Origin: JBDNDK01 sp046719185
GTDB lineage: Bacteria; Armatimonadota; UBA5829
Assembly (NCBI GenBank): GCA_046719185.1
Contig: JBDNDK010000010.1
Location: forward strand, 1 to 27,628
Direction of reading: 5' to 3'
DNA: 27,628 nt
Below the pieces are notes generated by a model. That model did not search any database. It was not told where the DNA came from and saw only the letters and a list, made by a program, of their open reading frames with translations. This document shows positions 1 to 7,944 of this stretch, piece after piece; within the stretch, counting starts at the first letter, position 1; each line of letters opens with the position of its first letter. Made by a program: the position numbers and the translations under genes.

Positions 1-1
1 T

Positions 2-871
2 TTTGCTGATTATGAAAGACACAATGAAAAAATGCCTGTAGCTGTTGCATTAGGTGGAGATCCTGCTATTACATATTCTGCAACAGCTCCGCTTCCGGAA
101 GATTTTGATGAGATGATATTTGCTGGCTTCCTAAGAAAAAAGCCTGTAAATATGGTAAAGTGCAAAACTATTAATATGGAAGTGCCAGCAGATGCAGAGA
201 TAATATTGGAAGGCTATGTATATCCAAATGAGAGAAGAATAGAAGGACCATTTGGTGATCATACAGGCTATTATTCACCAGCTGATGAATATCCTGTTTT
301 TCATGTTGAGTGTATTACCACAAAAAAGAATCCAATATATCCTGCTACAATAGTGGGCAAGCCTCCAATGGAAGACTGCTATATTGGCAAGGCAACAGAA
401 AGAATATTTTTGCCTCTGATAAAATCTCAAATTCCAGAAATTGTAGATATGAATTTGCCAATTGAAGGAATTTTTCACAATTTAGCTTTTGTGTCAATAA
501 AAAAGAGATATCCAATGCAGGCTCACAAGGTTGTAAATGCTTTATGGGGACTTGGGCAAATGTCTCTAACCAAAATAATTGCTGTTTTTGATGAGGATGT
601 TAATATTCAGGAAATGAGTGAAGTGATATGGAGACTTGGTAGCAACATAGACCCTAGAAGAGACATATTCTTTTCAGATGGTCCTGTTGATGTATTAGAT
701 CATGCGGCACCTCAGGCATTGTATGGTTCAAAGATAGGAATTGATGCAACAAAGAAAATTAAAGGTGAGTCTCATTTTAGAGAATGGCCAGATGATATTG
801 TGATGAGCGAATCTGTGAAGAAACATATAGATTCAATATGGAAGGAGTTAGGCATTGACAAGCACCGGTAG
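2..871 (+). CDS. ubiD: UbiD-family decarboxylase of the futalosine menaquinone pathway (5' partial)
   Basis: C-terminal part of a UbiD-family prenylated-FMN-dependent decarboxylase. The open frame runs back to base 2 without a stop, so the ATG at 32 is internal and the real start lies outside the window. Visible family blocks are VALGGDPA, then EGPFGDHTGYY, PPMEDCY, GKATERIFLPL and NIDPRRD. Counting from the Met at 32, E71 and D76 of the EGPFGD block fall on the two acidic residues of the catalytic Arg-Glu-Glu/Asp network known for UbiD/Fdc enzymes. The following genes (ubiX, mqnP, mqnE, mqnA, mqnC) point to the UbiD homologue thought to decarboxylate 1,4-dihydroxy-6-naphthoate or its prenylated form late in the futalosine route, rather than ubiquinone synthesis. 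Its 3' end overlaps ubiX by 17 bp. The family is certain; the substrate rests on context. Confidence 0.93.
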   Translation, partial: FADYERHNEKMPVAVALGGDPAITYSATAPLPEDFDEMIFAGFLRKKPVNMVKCKTINMEVPADAEIILEGYVYPNERRIEGPFGDHTGYYSPADEYPVFHVECITTKKNPIYPATIVGKPPMEDCYIGKATERIFLPLIKSQIPEIVDMNLPIEGIFHNLAFVSIKKRYPMQAHKVVNALWGLGQMSLTKIIAVFDEDVNIQEMSEVIWRLGSNIDPRRDIFFSDGPVDVLDHAAPQALYGSKIGIDATKKIKGESHFREWPDDIVMSESVKKHIDSIWKELGIDKHR

Positions 872-1436
872 GATAGCAGTAGCCATAACAGGGGCAAGTG
901 GTATTATATATGCTAAAAGATTTTTAGAGATAATTCCATCATTTTTTCAATCAGTTTATTTGACAATTTCAAGTAATGCTATGAAAATTATGAAAGATGA
1001 ACTTGATATATTAAATGTTTCAGACTTGTTTCATGAGAAATTTTATGATATAATAAAACAATATGACCAAAACGACTTATTTGCTCCTCCTGCAAGTGGT
1101 TCACATAGCTATGATGGTTTGGTTGTAATACCATGTTCATCTGGTGCACTGGGAAGAATTGCTTCTGGTGTATCAAACGATTTAATCACCAGGGCTGCTG
1201 ATGTTTGCTTAAAAGAGAAAAGAAAACTTATTTTAGTGGTGAGGGAAAGTCCTCTAAATCTTATACAACTTAGGAATATGACTGCTTTGGCTGAAGCTGG
1301 TGCTGTCATTTTGCCTGCTTGTCCTGCATTTTATCATAATCCAGATAAGATGGAAGACCTTGTTGATTTTGTCGTTGATAGAGTTTTGCTATCACTTGGA
1401 GTTGATGCAAGAGCTATAGAGGGTTGGGCTGAATAG
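855..1436 (+). CDS. ubiX: UbiX-family flavin prenyltransferase
   Basis: Makes prenylated FMN, the cofactor required by UbiD decarboxylases such as the one encoded just upstream. The 193-residue length is typical. The N-terminal flavoprotein glycine motif ITGASG (residues 11-16), the block IPCSSGALGRIASG with downstream NDLITRAADVCLKE, and the LVVRESPLN motif with the following LRNMTALAEAGAVILPA are all UbiX hallmarks. The start is a TTG at 855, preceded by AAGGAG at 842-847 (7-nt spacing) inside the end of the decarboxylase gene, so the two are probably translationally coupled. No better ATG fits, because the next Met is well inside the flavin-binding domain. The pairing of enzyme and cofactor synthase is the usual arrangement. 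Confidence 0.95.
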   Translation: MTSTGRIAVAITGASGIIYAKRFLEIIPSFFQSVYLTISSNAMKIMKDELDILNVSDLFHEKFYDIIKQYDQNDLFAPPASGSHSYDGLVVIPCSSGALGRIASGVSNDLITRAADVCLKEKRKLILVVRESPLNLIQLRNMTALAEAGAVILPACPAFYHNPDKMEDLVDFVVDRVLLSLGVDARAIEGWAE

Positions 1437-1466
1437 GTTCATCGATTTCGGTTTGGATATATTAAA

Positions 1467-2318
1467 ATGCTGAACAAAATAAGAATATATCTGGAAATGA
1501 TAAAATTTGAGCATACAGTATTTGCTTTGCCATTTGCATTGGCTGCTGCATTTGTTGCATCTAATGGAATTCCAGAATATATAATTATTTTATGGATTGT
1601 TTTGGCTGTTGTTGGTGCCAGAACCAGTGCTATGACATTTAATAGAATTGCAGACCATAAATATGATGCATTAAATCCAAGAACTCAAAATAGAGCAATC
1701 CCTCAAGGTGCTATATCAATTCAATCTGCTTGGTTCTTTTTGCTGTTATCTTCAGCTATTTTCTTTTATTCTGCATATAAACTAAATAACTTAACTTTAT
1801 ATCTTTCCCCATTAGCTTTTGCTGCAATTATTTTTTATTCATATCTAAAAAGATTTACTTGTCTTTCTCATTTGTGGCTTGGTATGTGTCTTTCTATTGC
1901 TCCAATGGGTGCATGGATTGCCGTAACAGGTAAGTTTGATATTATTCCGATATTTTTATGTGGAGCTGTGTTATTTTGGACTGCCGGTTTTGATATTATA
2001 TATTCCTTGCAAGATGTTGAGTTTGATAAAGAAAATAATTTAAAATCTTTAGCTTCAAAACATGGGTGTGAAAAGGCACTTTTTGTCTCCCGTTTTTTTC
2101 ACGGAGCTGCTATAATATTACTAATATTATTTGGATTGTTTGCGGGATTGAGAACAATATACCAAATAGGTGTGATTTTTGCTGGAGCTGCTCTTATATT
2201 TGAGCATACTTTGGTTTTATGTGATGATCTTAGCAAAGTGAATACTGCATTTTTCACTGTTAATGGATTTATAAGTATAGGAGTTATGCTGTTTATTATA
2301 GCTGATGTATTATTATGA
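1467..2318 (+). CDS. mqnP: UbiA-family prenyltransferase, probably menaquinone-specific (MqnP)
   Basis: Integral membrane aromatic prenyltransferase of 283 residues with about eight or nine hydrophobic segments. The two Asp-rich Mg-diphosphate sites of the UbiA family are present: NRIADHKYD (N59, D63, D67) and YSLQDVEFD (D183, D187). In the futalosine pathway the MqnP enzyme attaches the polyprenyl tail to the dihydroxynaphthoate ring at the membrane, and the neighbours support this over ubiquinone (UbiA) or heme O (CtaB) roles. The start at 1467 has no strong Shine-Dalgarno; the gene begins 30 bp after ubiX. The stop overlaps the ATG of mqnE by 4 bp (ATGATAA), indicating an operon. Confidence 0.92.
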   Translation: MLNKIRIYLEMIKFEHTVFALPFALAAAFVASNGIPEYIIILWIVLAVVGARTSAMTFNRIADHKYDALNPRTQNRAIPQGAISIQSAWFFLLLSSAIFFYSAYKLNNLTLYLSPLAFAAIIFYSYLKRFTCLSHLWLGMCLSIAPMGAWIAVTGKFDIIPIFLCGAVLFWTAGFDIIYSLQDVEFDKENNLKSLASKHGCEKALFVSRFFHGAAIILLILFGLFAGLRTIYQIGVIFAGAALIFEHTLVLCDDLSKVNTAFFTVNGFISIGVMLFIIADVLL

Positions 2319-3448
2319 TAAATGAAATATTGGCTGAGAGTGATGTTGCAGATGTATTAAAAAAAGCTCTAAACTCTGAAAGACTCACATTGGAAGATGG
2401 CATTAGACTCCTTGAATCTGATGATATTCATGCCATAGGTGCTGTGGCAAATGAAATAAGAAAAAAGCACAATGGAAACAAAACCTACTATATTGTAAAC
2501 CGCCACATCAATTACACAGATTTATGTGAAAACCAATGTAAGTTTTGTGCATACTCAAGAGATGTTAATTCATCCGATGGTATGACTATGTCTGTTGATG
2601 ATATAGTCAATCAAGCTTTATCAGAATATGAAAAAATAAAATACACTGAGCTTCATATTGTTGGTGGGTTAAATCCCTCTTTGTCTATTGATTACTATGA
2701 AAATATGCTTTCATCATTAAAAAATGTTCTTCCAGATGTTCATTTGCAGGCATTTACAGCTGTAGAGATAGCATATATATCAAAAATTTCAAATTTATCT
2801 GTTGAAGATACATTAAAAAGACTCAAAAATGCAGGATTAGGCTCAATTCCCGGAGGAGGAGCTGAGATATTCAGCAAGAGAGTGAGAGATATAATCTGTC
2901 CTGAAAAAATTTCTGGAGAAGAATGGCTTAGTGTTTTAGAAATTGCTCACAATCTGGGCATAAAGAGCAACTCAACAATGCTTTATGGTCATATTGAAAC
3001 TAATGAAGAAATAATTGATCATATGATAAAGATTAGAGATCTTCAGGATAAGACTAATGGATTTATGACATTCATTCCACTGAAGTTTCATTCTGGGAAT
3101 AATAAGTTGGGAGAGTATAAGCTTTCAAACAGCAGTATTAATGATTTGAAGTTGTATGCTGTATCAAGATTAATGCTTGATAATATACCTCATATTAAAG
3201 TTTTTTGGATAATGTTAGGTATAAAGTTTGCTCAAGTGGCTTTGAGTTATGGAGCTGATGATATAGATGGAACAGTGGTGGAAGAAAAAATTGTCCATAG
3301 AGCAGGTGCAAAAACTCCAGAAGGTATGACTGTAAAGCAATTAAGAGATATAATAATAGAAACACAAACAGTACCTTTTGAGAGAGATACTCTATATAAT
3401 GAGGTTAGAAGAGATGAGGCTGGGTTGCCTGCCATATCTAAATGTTAA
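2315..3448 (+). CDS. mqnE: Aminofutalosine synthase MqnE (radical SAM)
   Basis: Radical SAM enzyme that joins 3-[(1-carboxyvinyl)oxy]benzoate, the MqnA product, to S-adenosylmethionine to give 6-amino-6-deoxyfutalosine. The 377-residue protein has the CxxxCxxC [4Fe-4S] motif at C71, C75 and C78 within HINYTDLCENQCKFCAYSRD. I call it MqnE rather than its relative MqnC because of the blocks TELHIVGGLNP, LQAFTAVEI, LGSIPGGGAEIF and TMLYGHIET, which are typical of MqnE. The MqnC-type block (QLLMQGG) is in the gene at 4190. Start overlaps mqnP by 4 bp; the 3' end overlaps mqnA by about 35 bp. Confidence 0.94.
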   Translation: MINEILAESDVADVLKKALNSERLTLEDGIRLLESDDIHAIGAVANEIRKKHNGNKTYYIVNRHINYTDLCENQCKFCAYSRDVNSSDGMTMSVDDIVNQALSEYEKIKYTELHIVGGLNPSLSIDYYENMLSSLKNVLPDVHLQAFTAVEIAYISKISNLSVEDTLKRLKNAGLGSIPGGGAEIFSKRVRDIICPEKISGEEWLSVLEIAHNLGIKSNSTMLYGHIETNEEIIDHMIKIRDLQDKTNGFMTFIPLKFHSGNNKLGEYKLSNSSINDLKLYAVSRLMLDNIPHIKVFWIMLGIKFAQVALSYGADDIDGTVVEEKIVHRAGAKTPEGMTVKQLRDIIIETQTVPFERDTLYNEVRRDEAGLPAISKC

Positions 3449-4190
3449 GCCATTGATATATACATTTGAACAGGGAAATCTGCCGGATGGTTGGGAGTTG
3501 TATTATGCTGCTCCTTCTAGGCTGGCACGAATGCTTAATTCAAATGAAATAGCTGTGGCTCCTGTATCAAGTTTTGCATGGCTGAGTAATGATGAACTTG
3601 AAATATGTCCTAATATTTGCATATCCACTTACGGTCCTGTGCATAGTGTTCTATTAATTAGTAATGTTGATTTTGATAAGATAGAAAGCGTGATAATAGA
3701 TACCAGCAGTTTGTCTGGTGCTAATATGGTTAAGATTATTCTTAAAGAAGTATATGGAGTTTCACCAAATTATATTGTTGCTCCACTTGATTGTATTGAC
3801 AGCATACTTGAACAAACAGATGCAGTGTTTGTAATTGGTGATGCGGCTATGAAGTTTGATAAATCAGATTATCTTGTAATGGATATTGCTGATGAATGGG
3901 TTAAGCTGACAGGTCTGCCGGCTGTTTTTGCTGTTTGGGCAGGCAAGAGTATTGATAAAGAGCTTGAAAACATTCTCAAACAAGCAAGAAATGAGGGTGT
4001 TTTGATGCTTGAGACAATATCAAAAAATGAATCTGCAAGACTTAGAATGGATTATGATTTCTGCCTAGATTATTTAAGAAATATAAATTATTCTCTAGGT
4101 GAAAAAGAGGCATTAGGCTTAAAGGCATTTAGAGATCTTGCTATAGACCACAAACTTCTCCAAAAACACAAAGCTAGGAAAGATATTTAA
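3414..4190 (+). CDS. mqnA: Chorismate dehydratase MqnA
   Basis: First enzyme of the futalosine pathway, converting chorismate to 3-[(1-carboxyvinyl)oxy]benzoate; it has a periplasmic-binding-protein fold but acts in the cytoplasm. Family features are MRLGCLPYLNVKPL at the N terminus, the APVSSFAWL block, and the late stretch with VFAVWAGK. The frame is open back to a TTG at 3378, but homologues begin at the MRLG-type sequence. I therefore choose the ATG at 3414, which gives 258 residues and has purine-rich AGAAGAG just upstream. It starts within the 3' end of mqnE, and its stop TAA shares one base with the ATG of mqnC at 4190, so translation of the three genes is probably coupled. Confidence 0.92.
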   Translation: MRLGCLPYLNVKPLIYTFEQGNLPDGWELYYAAPSRLARMLNSNEIAVAPVSSFAWLSNDELEICPNICISTYGPVHSVLLISNVDFDKIESVIIDTSSLSGANMVKIILKEVYGVSPNYIVAPLDCIDSILEQTDAVFVIGDAAMKFDKSDYLVMDIADEWVKLTGLPAVFAVWAGKSIDKELENILKQARNEGVLMLETISKNESARLRMDYDFCLDYLRNINYSLGEKEALGLKAFRDLAIDHKLLQKHKARKDI

Positions 4191-5245
4191 TGCACCTTTT
4201 TTCAGATGAAAGACTATCCCCAGTATCTGCAAAAGATTTAATTGATAGATTATCACTTCCAGAACTAGCTTGGTTTGCTGATAAAAAATGCAAAACTTTG
4301 CATCCTGAAAACTACAGAACTTATGTTATTGATGTAAATCTCAATTATACAAATATCTGTAAATGCAGATGCAAATTCTGTGCATTCTATAAAGATGAAA
4401 ATGATCCAAATTCATATATATTGAGTATTGATGATGTTTTAGATAGAGTAAAAAAAGCTGTAGAAATGGGAGCAACACAGCTTCTGATGCAGGGAGGATT
4501 GACAGGCAAATTAAAGATAGAATATTTTGAAGACCTATTTAGAGCTATAAAATCCAATTATGATATTTGCATTCATTCACTTTCCCCGCCAGAAATTTTG
4601 CACATAGCAGAATGTTCTAATTTAAACACAATTGATACATTGGAAAGACTCAAAAATGCTGGTTTAGATTCTCTTCCAGGTGGTGGTGCTGAGCTGTTAA
4701 TTGATGATTATAGGCAAAAATTAAGTTCGAATAAATGTTCATCAGAAGAATGGGCAATCGTGATGTATGATGCTTCAAAAATTGGTTTGAAAGCAACAGC
4801 TACAATGGTTTTTGGTTTTGGTGAGAGTATGCAAGATATTATTAGCCATCTTGATTTAATTAGAAAAATACAAGATGATACAAATGTTTTTACTGCTTTT
4901 ATCCCTTGGACATATCAGAGCGGTAATACCAATCTTGGAGGCAAAACTTTTTTGGGTCATACATATCTAAAAGTGCTTGCTCTATCTAGAATTTATTTAG
5001 ACAATATAAAAAATATTCAAGCATCTAATCTTACTCAGGGCAGGGAAATAACAGAGCTATCTCTCAGATTTGGAGCAAATGATATTGGTGGCACGTTAAT
5101 ATATGAGAAAGTTGTTGCTAGCACAGGTTTAGAGAGAACAATATCAGAAGAAGAATTAATTGACATAATACATTCATCTGGTTTTACAGCAGTTCAAAGA
5201 ACAACACAATATGATGTGATCAAGACAATTAGTGATAATATATAG
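4190..5245 (+). CDS. mqnC: Cyclic dehypoxanthinyl futalosine synthase MqnC (radical SAM)
   Basis: Radical SAM enzyme that cyclises dehypoxanthinyl futalosine to the bicyclic precursor of dihydroxynaphthoate. The protein is 351 residues. The cluster-binding cysteines are C57, C61 and C64 in NICKCRCKFCAFYKD; an extra Cys (C59) lies between the first two ligands. Blocks ATQLLMQGG, DICIHSLSPPEI, LDSLPGGGAE, ATMVFGFGES, FIPWTYQSGNT and FGANDIGGT match MqnC rather than MqnE. The start shares one base with the mqnA stop. The next pathway enzyme, MqnD, is not in this window. Confidence 0.94.
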   Translation: MHLFSDERLSPVSAKDLIDRLSLPELAWFADKKCKTLHPENYRTYVIDVNLNYTNICKCRCKFCAFYKDENDPNSYILSIDDVLDRVKKAVEMGATQLLMQGGLTGKLKIEYFEDLFRAIKSNYDICIHSLSPPEILHIAECSNLNTIDTLERLKNAGLDSLPGGGAELLIDDYRQKLSSNKCSSEEWAIVMYDASKIGLKATATMVFGFGESMQDIISHLDLIRKIQDDTNVFTAFIPWTYQSGNTNLGGKTFLGHTYLKVLALSRIYLDNIKNIQASNLTQGREITELSLRFGANDIGGTLIYEKVVASTGLERTISEEELIDIIHSSGFTAVQRTTQYDVIKTISDNI

Positions 5246-5258
5246 GTATTTATAACTA

Positions 5259-6131
5259 ATGGGCGATAATATATACAAAAAAGCCATAATTGGAGGCAGT
5301 CAGGGTTTTAGATTTTTGAAAAATCTTGTATCCGATAATATCAGGCAAATCCAGACACCATTTGGAATATCACCAACAATACATATTATAAATATTAATG
5401 ATACAAAAATTATCTATGTATCAAGACATGGTGAAAATGGTTATGAAATCTCAGCTCCATTTGTAAATTATAGAGCAATAATTTGGGCATTAAAAGAGCT
5501 TGGAGTTGAAAGAATAGTAGCATGGAGTGGTCCTGGTGCAATAAATTTAGAAATTCCAATTGGTGATATTCTATTGCCATTAGATATTATAGATGAAACA
5601 AAAGGCAGAGAATATACTTTCTATAAAAATAGAGGTTGGGGATTTATTAGGCAAAACCCTGTTTTTTGTGAGGAACTACAATCAGCCTTAAAAAATGAGA
5701 TTACTTCATATCAAGGTCATTGCAGAAATTCAGACATATATGTATGCACACAAGGTCCAAGGTTAGAAACTCCAGCAGAAATAAGGAAATTTGATGCTTA
5801 TGGTGGTGATTTAGTTGGAATGACATTGGTGCCTGAAGCATTTTTAGCAAGAGAGCTAGAGATATGCTACTCACCAATATGTTATGTTACAAATTATGCT
5901 GAGGGATTAAGAGAGATGCCATATAAAGAAGGAGTGTTATTTGAGGGGCTTTTGAGTGAAGATGAAAAAGAAAAAGTTGAAGAAGCAGTATCAATGCTTC
6001 CTCAAATAGCAATTAATGCTCTTCTTAAATTATCAGAAGATAGAAAATGTGTATGCAGAAAATCAATGGAAAGATACAAAAAAAGAGGTATTATATCAGA
6101 AGACTGGCATGAGTGGATTGGTGATATATAG
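5259..6131 (+). CDS. MTAP/PNP-family nucleoside phosphorylase in the menaquinone operon
   Basis: A 290-residue member of the trimeric methylthioadenosine / purine nucleoside phosphorylase family. Visible are the phosphate loop IGGSQGF (11-17), QTPFG (32-36), the SRHG block (R56, H57), NYRAIIWALKELGV, the TQGPRLETPAE block and VGMTLVPEAFLARE with M188-T189. The purine-recognition segment reads TNYAEG (N212, A214), where adenine-specific MTAPs carry two aspartates (Asp220 and Asp222 in the human enzyme). An Asn at this place is seen in purine nucleoside phosphorylases that prefer 6-oxopurines. The gene starts 13 bp after mqnC and no MqnB nucleosidase is present, so I infer that it removes the purine base from futalosine or aminofutalosine. 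Methylthioadenosine or methylthioinosine salvage is the alternative. A short C-terminal tail with CVC follows the domain. Confidence 0.85.
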   Translation: MGDNIYKKAIIGGSQGFRFLKNLVSDNIRQIQTPFGISPTIHIININDTKIIYVSRHGENGYEISAPFVNYRAIIWALKELGVERIVAWSGPGAINLEIPIGDILLPLDIIDETKGREYTFYKNRGWGFIRQNPVFCEELQSALKNEITSYQGHCRNSDIYVCTQGPRLETPAEIRKFDAYGGDLVGMTLVPEAFLARELEICYSPICYVTNYAEGLREMPYKEGVLFEGLLSEDEKEKVEEAVSMLPQIAINALLKLSEDRKCVCRKSMERYKKRGIISEDWHEWIGDI

Positions 6132-6205
6132 TATTATTAAGATTGTATATTTCTTACATTTTGTAGTTTGGTTTGAAATTTAGTCATAAGAATGATTATA
6201 TTAAC

Positions 6206-6211
6206 TATAAT
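6206..6211 (+). promoter_or_regulatory. Possible -10 element upstream of surE
   Basis: A perfect TATAAT in the 118-bp gap between the phosphorylase gene and surE, 38 bp before the surE ATG. The -35 region is weak: TAGTCA at 6181-6186 matches TTGACA at four of six positions with 19-bp spacing. An alternative pair is TTGAAA (6173-6178) with TATATT (6197-6202), 18 bp apart. In DNA this AT-rich, chance -10 matches are common. It would let surE be transcribed apart from the menaquinone operon. Confidence 0.3.
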
Positions 6212-6249
6212 ATTTCTGTAATCTTTCAATTTACAAAGGACTAATATAA

Positions 6250-7029
6250 ATGAATATACTTATAACAAATGATGATGGCATACATGCTTCGGGCATAATG
6301 ATACTTAAGCAAACTCTGGATAAAATTGCTAAAGTATATGTTGTTGCACCTGATAGACCAAGAAGTGCAAGTGGACATTCTATAACTCTTCATAAACCAC
6401 TAAGAGCAGAGCATGTAAAGTTGTCTGATGGAAGTTTTGGATATTCTAGCAATGGAACACCTTCAGATTGTGTGAGTTTAGGCTTGCAGGCAATTATTGA
6501 AGAGCCTGTTGATTTTGTTGTTTCTGGAATAAACTTAGGACCTAACTTGGGCTGGGATCTCACATATTCAGGGACAGTTTCTGCAGCTATGGAGGGAGCT
6601 ATAATTGGGGTGCCGCCGATTGCTGTTTCAGTAGCATCATTTGATTCTGATGTTGACTATCAAGTTGCAGCTGACATTGTTTTATCTGTGATTGAAGTTC
6701 TGAAAAGGAATATTCTACCTGAGCATTTTCTTTTGAATATCAATGTTCCTCCATTGTCTGCTGATAAAATAAAATCAATTGAAGTTACAAAACAGGGAAA
6801 AAGAAGATATGCAGGCAAAATAATGAAAAGAACTGATCCATTTGGAAGAGATTATTATTGGTTAGGTGGAGATGATCCTGTTGATTATCTTGATGAGGAA
6901 ACTGATGTAAAAGCAATTTCTGAAGGTAAAGTATCCATAACACCAATTCATTTAGATCTTACAGATTATAATTCATTGGATGTTGTAAGGAATATGGGAG
7001 TTGAGGAATTACTGCATAAGCTTGTATAA
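6250..7029 (+). CDS. surE: 5'/3'-nucleotidase SurE
   Basis: Metal-dependent nucleoside monophosphate phosphatase of the SurE family, 259 residues. The N terminus MNILITNDDG carries the metal-binding Asp pair (D8, D9). The APDRPRSASGHS block, NGTPSDCV, and SGINLGPNLGWDLTYSGTVSAAMEGA are SurE signature regions. The start ATG has AAAGGA at 6235-6240 with about 9-nt spacing. A separate promoter is possible in the 118-bp upstream gap. The HAD phosphatase gene follows 38 bp later in the same direction, so the two may be cotranscribed. Family assignment is secure; the physiological substrate is not shown. Confidence 0.95.
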   Translation: MNILITNDDGIHASGIMILKQTLDKIAKVYVVAPDRPRSASGHSITLHKPLRAEHVKLSDGSFGYSSNGTPSDCVSLGLQAIIEEPVDFVVSGINLGPNLGWDLTYSGTVSAAMEGAIIGVPPIAVSVASFDSDVDYQVAADIVLSVIEVLKRNILPEHFLLNINVPPLSADKIKSIEVTKQGKRRYAGKIMKRTDPFGRDYYWLGGDDPVDYLDEETDVKAISEGKVSITPIHLDLTDYNSLDVVRNMGVEELLHKLV

Positions 7030-7067
7030 TTTAGTATAATAAATAGGAAGAAAATAATACATAAAAT

Positions 7068-7766
7068 ATGGATGTTATGCAAAAATTACCCTTAAAAGCA
7101 GTTTTATTTGATCTTGATGGTACATTGCTGGATAGTGTATCAATAATTATGAGAGCATCAGAAAGAGTTCTCAATGATATGAATATAGAATTTGTCCCTG
7201 AACAAATAAGATCAAGAATTGGTATTCCATTGCATGTGCAGGCAGTTGATTTAGCCAAAGACAGATCTGAAGAATTTATTGAAAGATATAGGCACATATA
7301 CAGAGCCTATCAGGGTGAGAATCAAGTAATGTTTGCTGATACAGAGAAAATGCTTGAAGAATTAAAAAAGAGAGGTTATATACTTGGAGTGGTAACCTCA
7401 AAAGTTGCTGTGTCTGCAAAAAGATCACTAGTTGCTCTTGGCATATGTGATTATTTTGATATTATAATAAGTGCTGATGATGTGGATAATCCAAAACCTC
7501 ATCCAGAACCTCTTATAAAAGCACTTGAAATATTGGGTTTAGAAAATAATGAAGCAGTGTATGTTGGAGACAGCTACTTTGATATAGACTGTGCAAAATC
7601 TGCAAATGTTACATTTATTGGTGTTGACTGGGGTGCAAGATCTTTTGAAGAATTAATATCATACGATGCAGATTATGTAATAAAAACTTGGAATGAGATG
7701 CTTTCAATTTTTGATTCTATGAAAATTGAACCTGAGGACCTAAATATTAAGAGTGTGTCATCATAA
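7068..7766 (+). CDS. HAD-superfamily phosphatase, phosphoglycolate phosphatase / PpaX-like
   Basis: A 232-residue HAD hydrolase with an alpha-helical cap inserted after motif I. Motif I is FDLDGTLLDS with D15 as nucleophile and D17 as acid/base; motif II is the VVTSK stretch; the motif III lysine is in NPKPHPEP; motif IV is VYVGDSYFDIDCA. This pattern and the cap position fit the Gph / PpaX / beta-phosphoglucomutase-like group, whose members act on phosphoglycolate, pyrophosphate or sugar phosphates. Substrate cannot be read from sequence. No clear Shine-Dalgarno sits at the usual distance from the ATG at 7068. Two TATAAT sequences occur just upstream (7025-7030 and 7035-7040), partly within the surE stop region. 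Confidence 0.85.
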   Translation: MDVMQKLPLKAVLFDLDGTLLDSVSIIMRASERVLNDMNIEFVPEQIRSRIGIPLHVQAVDLAKDRSEEFIERYRHIYRAYQGENQVMFADTEKMLEELKKRGYILGVVTSKVAVSAKRSLVALGICDYFDIIISADDVDNPKPHPEPLIKALEILGLENNEAVYVGDSYFDIDCAKSANVTFIGVDWGARSFEELISYDADYVIKTWNEMLSIFDSMKIEPEDLNIKSVSS

Positions 7767-7862
7767 AATCACAAAACATCTACACAATTTGAAATAATCC
7801 TTTTTGACCTGAAACTGGTAATTACACGAAATTCTCCAATTTTTCTCTATTGATAATCTCAA

Positions 7863-7934
7863 ATATGACGATAATTCTAAAAGAGGAACCAAGCCAGATG
7901 GCCGGTTTCAATAGTCGTCATGTGGCAGGAGGTT
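7863..7934 (+). promoter_or_regulatory. Structured leader upstream of pilM (possible RNA switch)
   Basis: The 178-bp gap before the pilus cluster holds an unusually pairing-rich block. Arm 7863-7872 pairs with 7914-7923 over 10 bp, including an exact 7-bp core (ATGACGA with TCGTCAT). It encloses a second hairpin: GGAACC 7885-7890 with GGTTTC 7904-7909, and GCC 7893-7895 with GGC 7900-7902. A competing pairing is possible between AACC/GCCA (7887-7890, 7893-7896) and TGGC/GGTT (7923-7926, 7931-7934). It would bury the AGGAGG at 7927-7932 that precedes the pilM GTG. I recognised no known riboswitch consensus; the outer repeat could equally be a DNA operator. Confidence 0.35.
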
Positions 7935-7944
7935 AAGAGGAAAA

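Noticed and set aside
3378..3413. TTG at 3378 as the mqnA start
   Set aside because: It would add 12 residues not seen at the MqnA N-terminus and deepen the overlap with mqnE; the ATG at 3414 begins the conserved MRLG-type sequence.
5259..6131. Plain adenine-specific MTA phosphorylase (mtnP)
   Set aside because: The Asp residues that recognise adenine are replaced (TNYAEG) and the gene is embedded in a menaquinone operon, so I left the symbol empty.
7767..7944. Known c-di-GMP (GEMM-I or GEMM-II), preQ1 or cobalamin riboswitch upstream of pilM
   Set aside because: No stretch fits the conserved cores of these classes as I know them; only generic stem pairing is seen, so it is reported as an unassigned structured leader.
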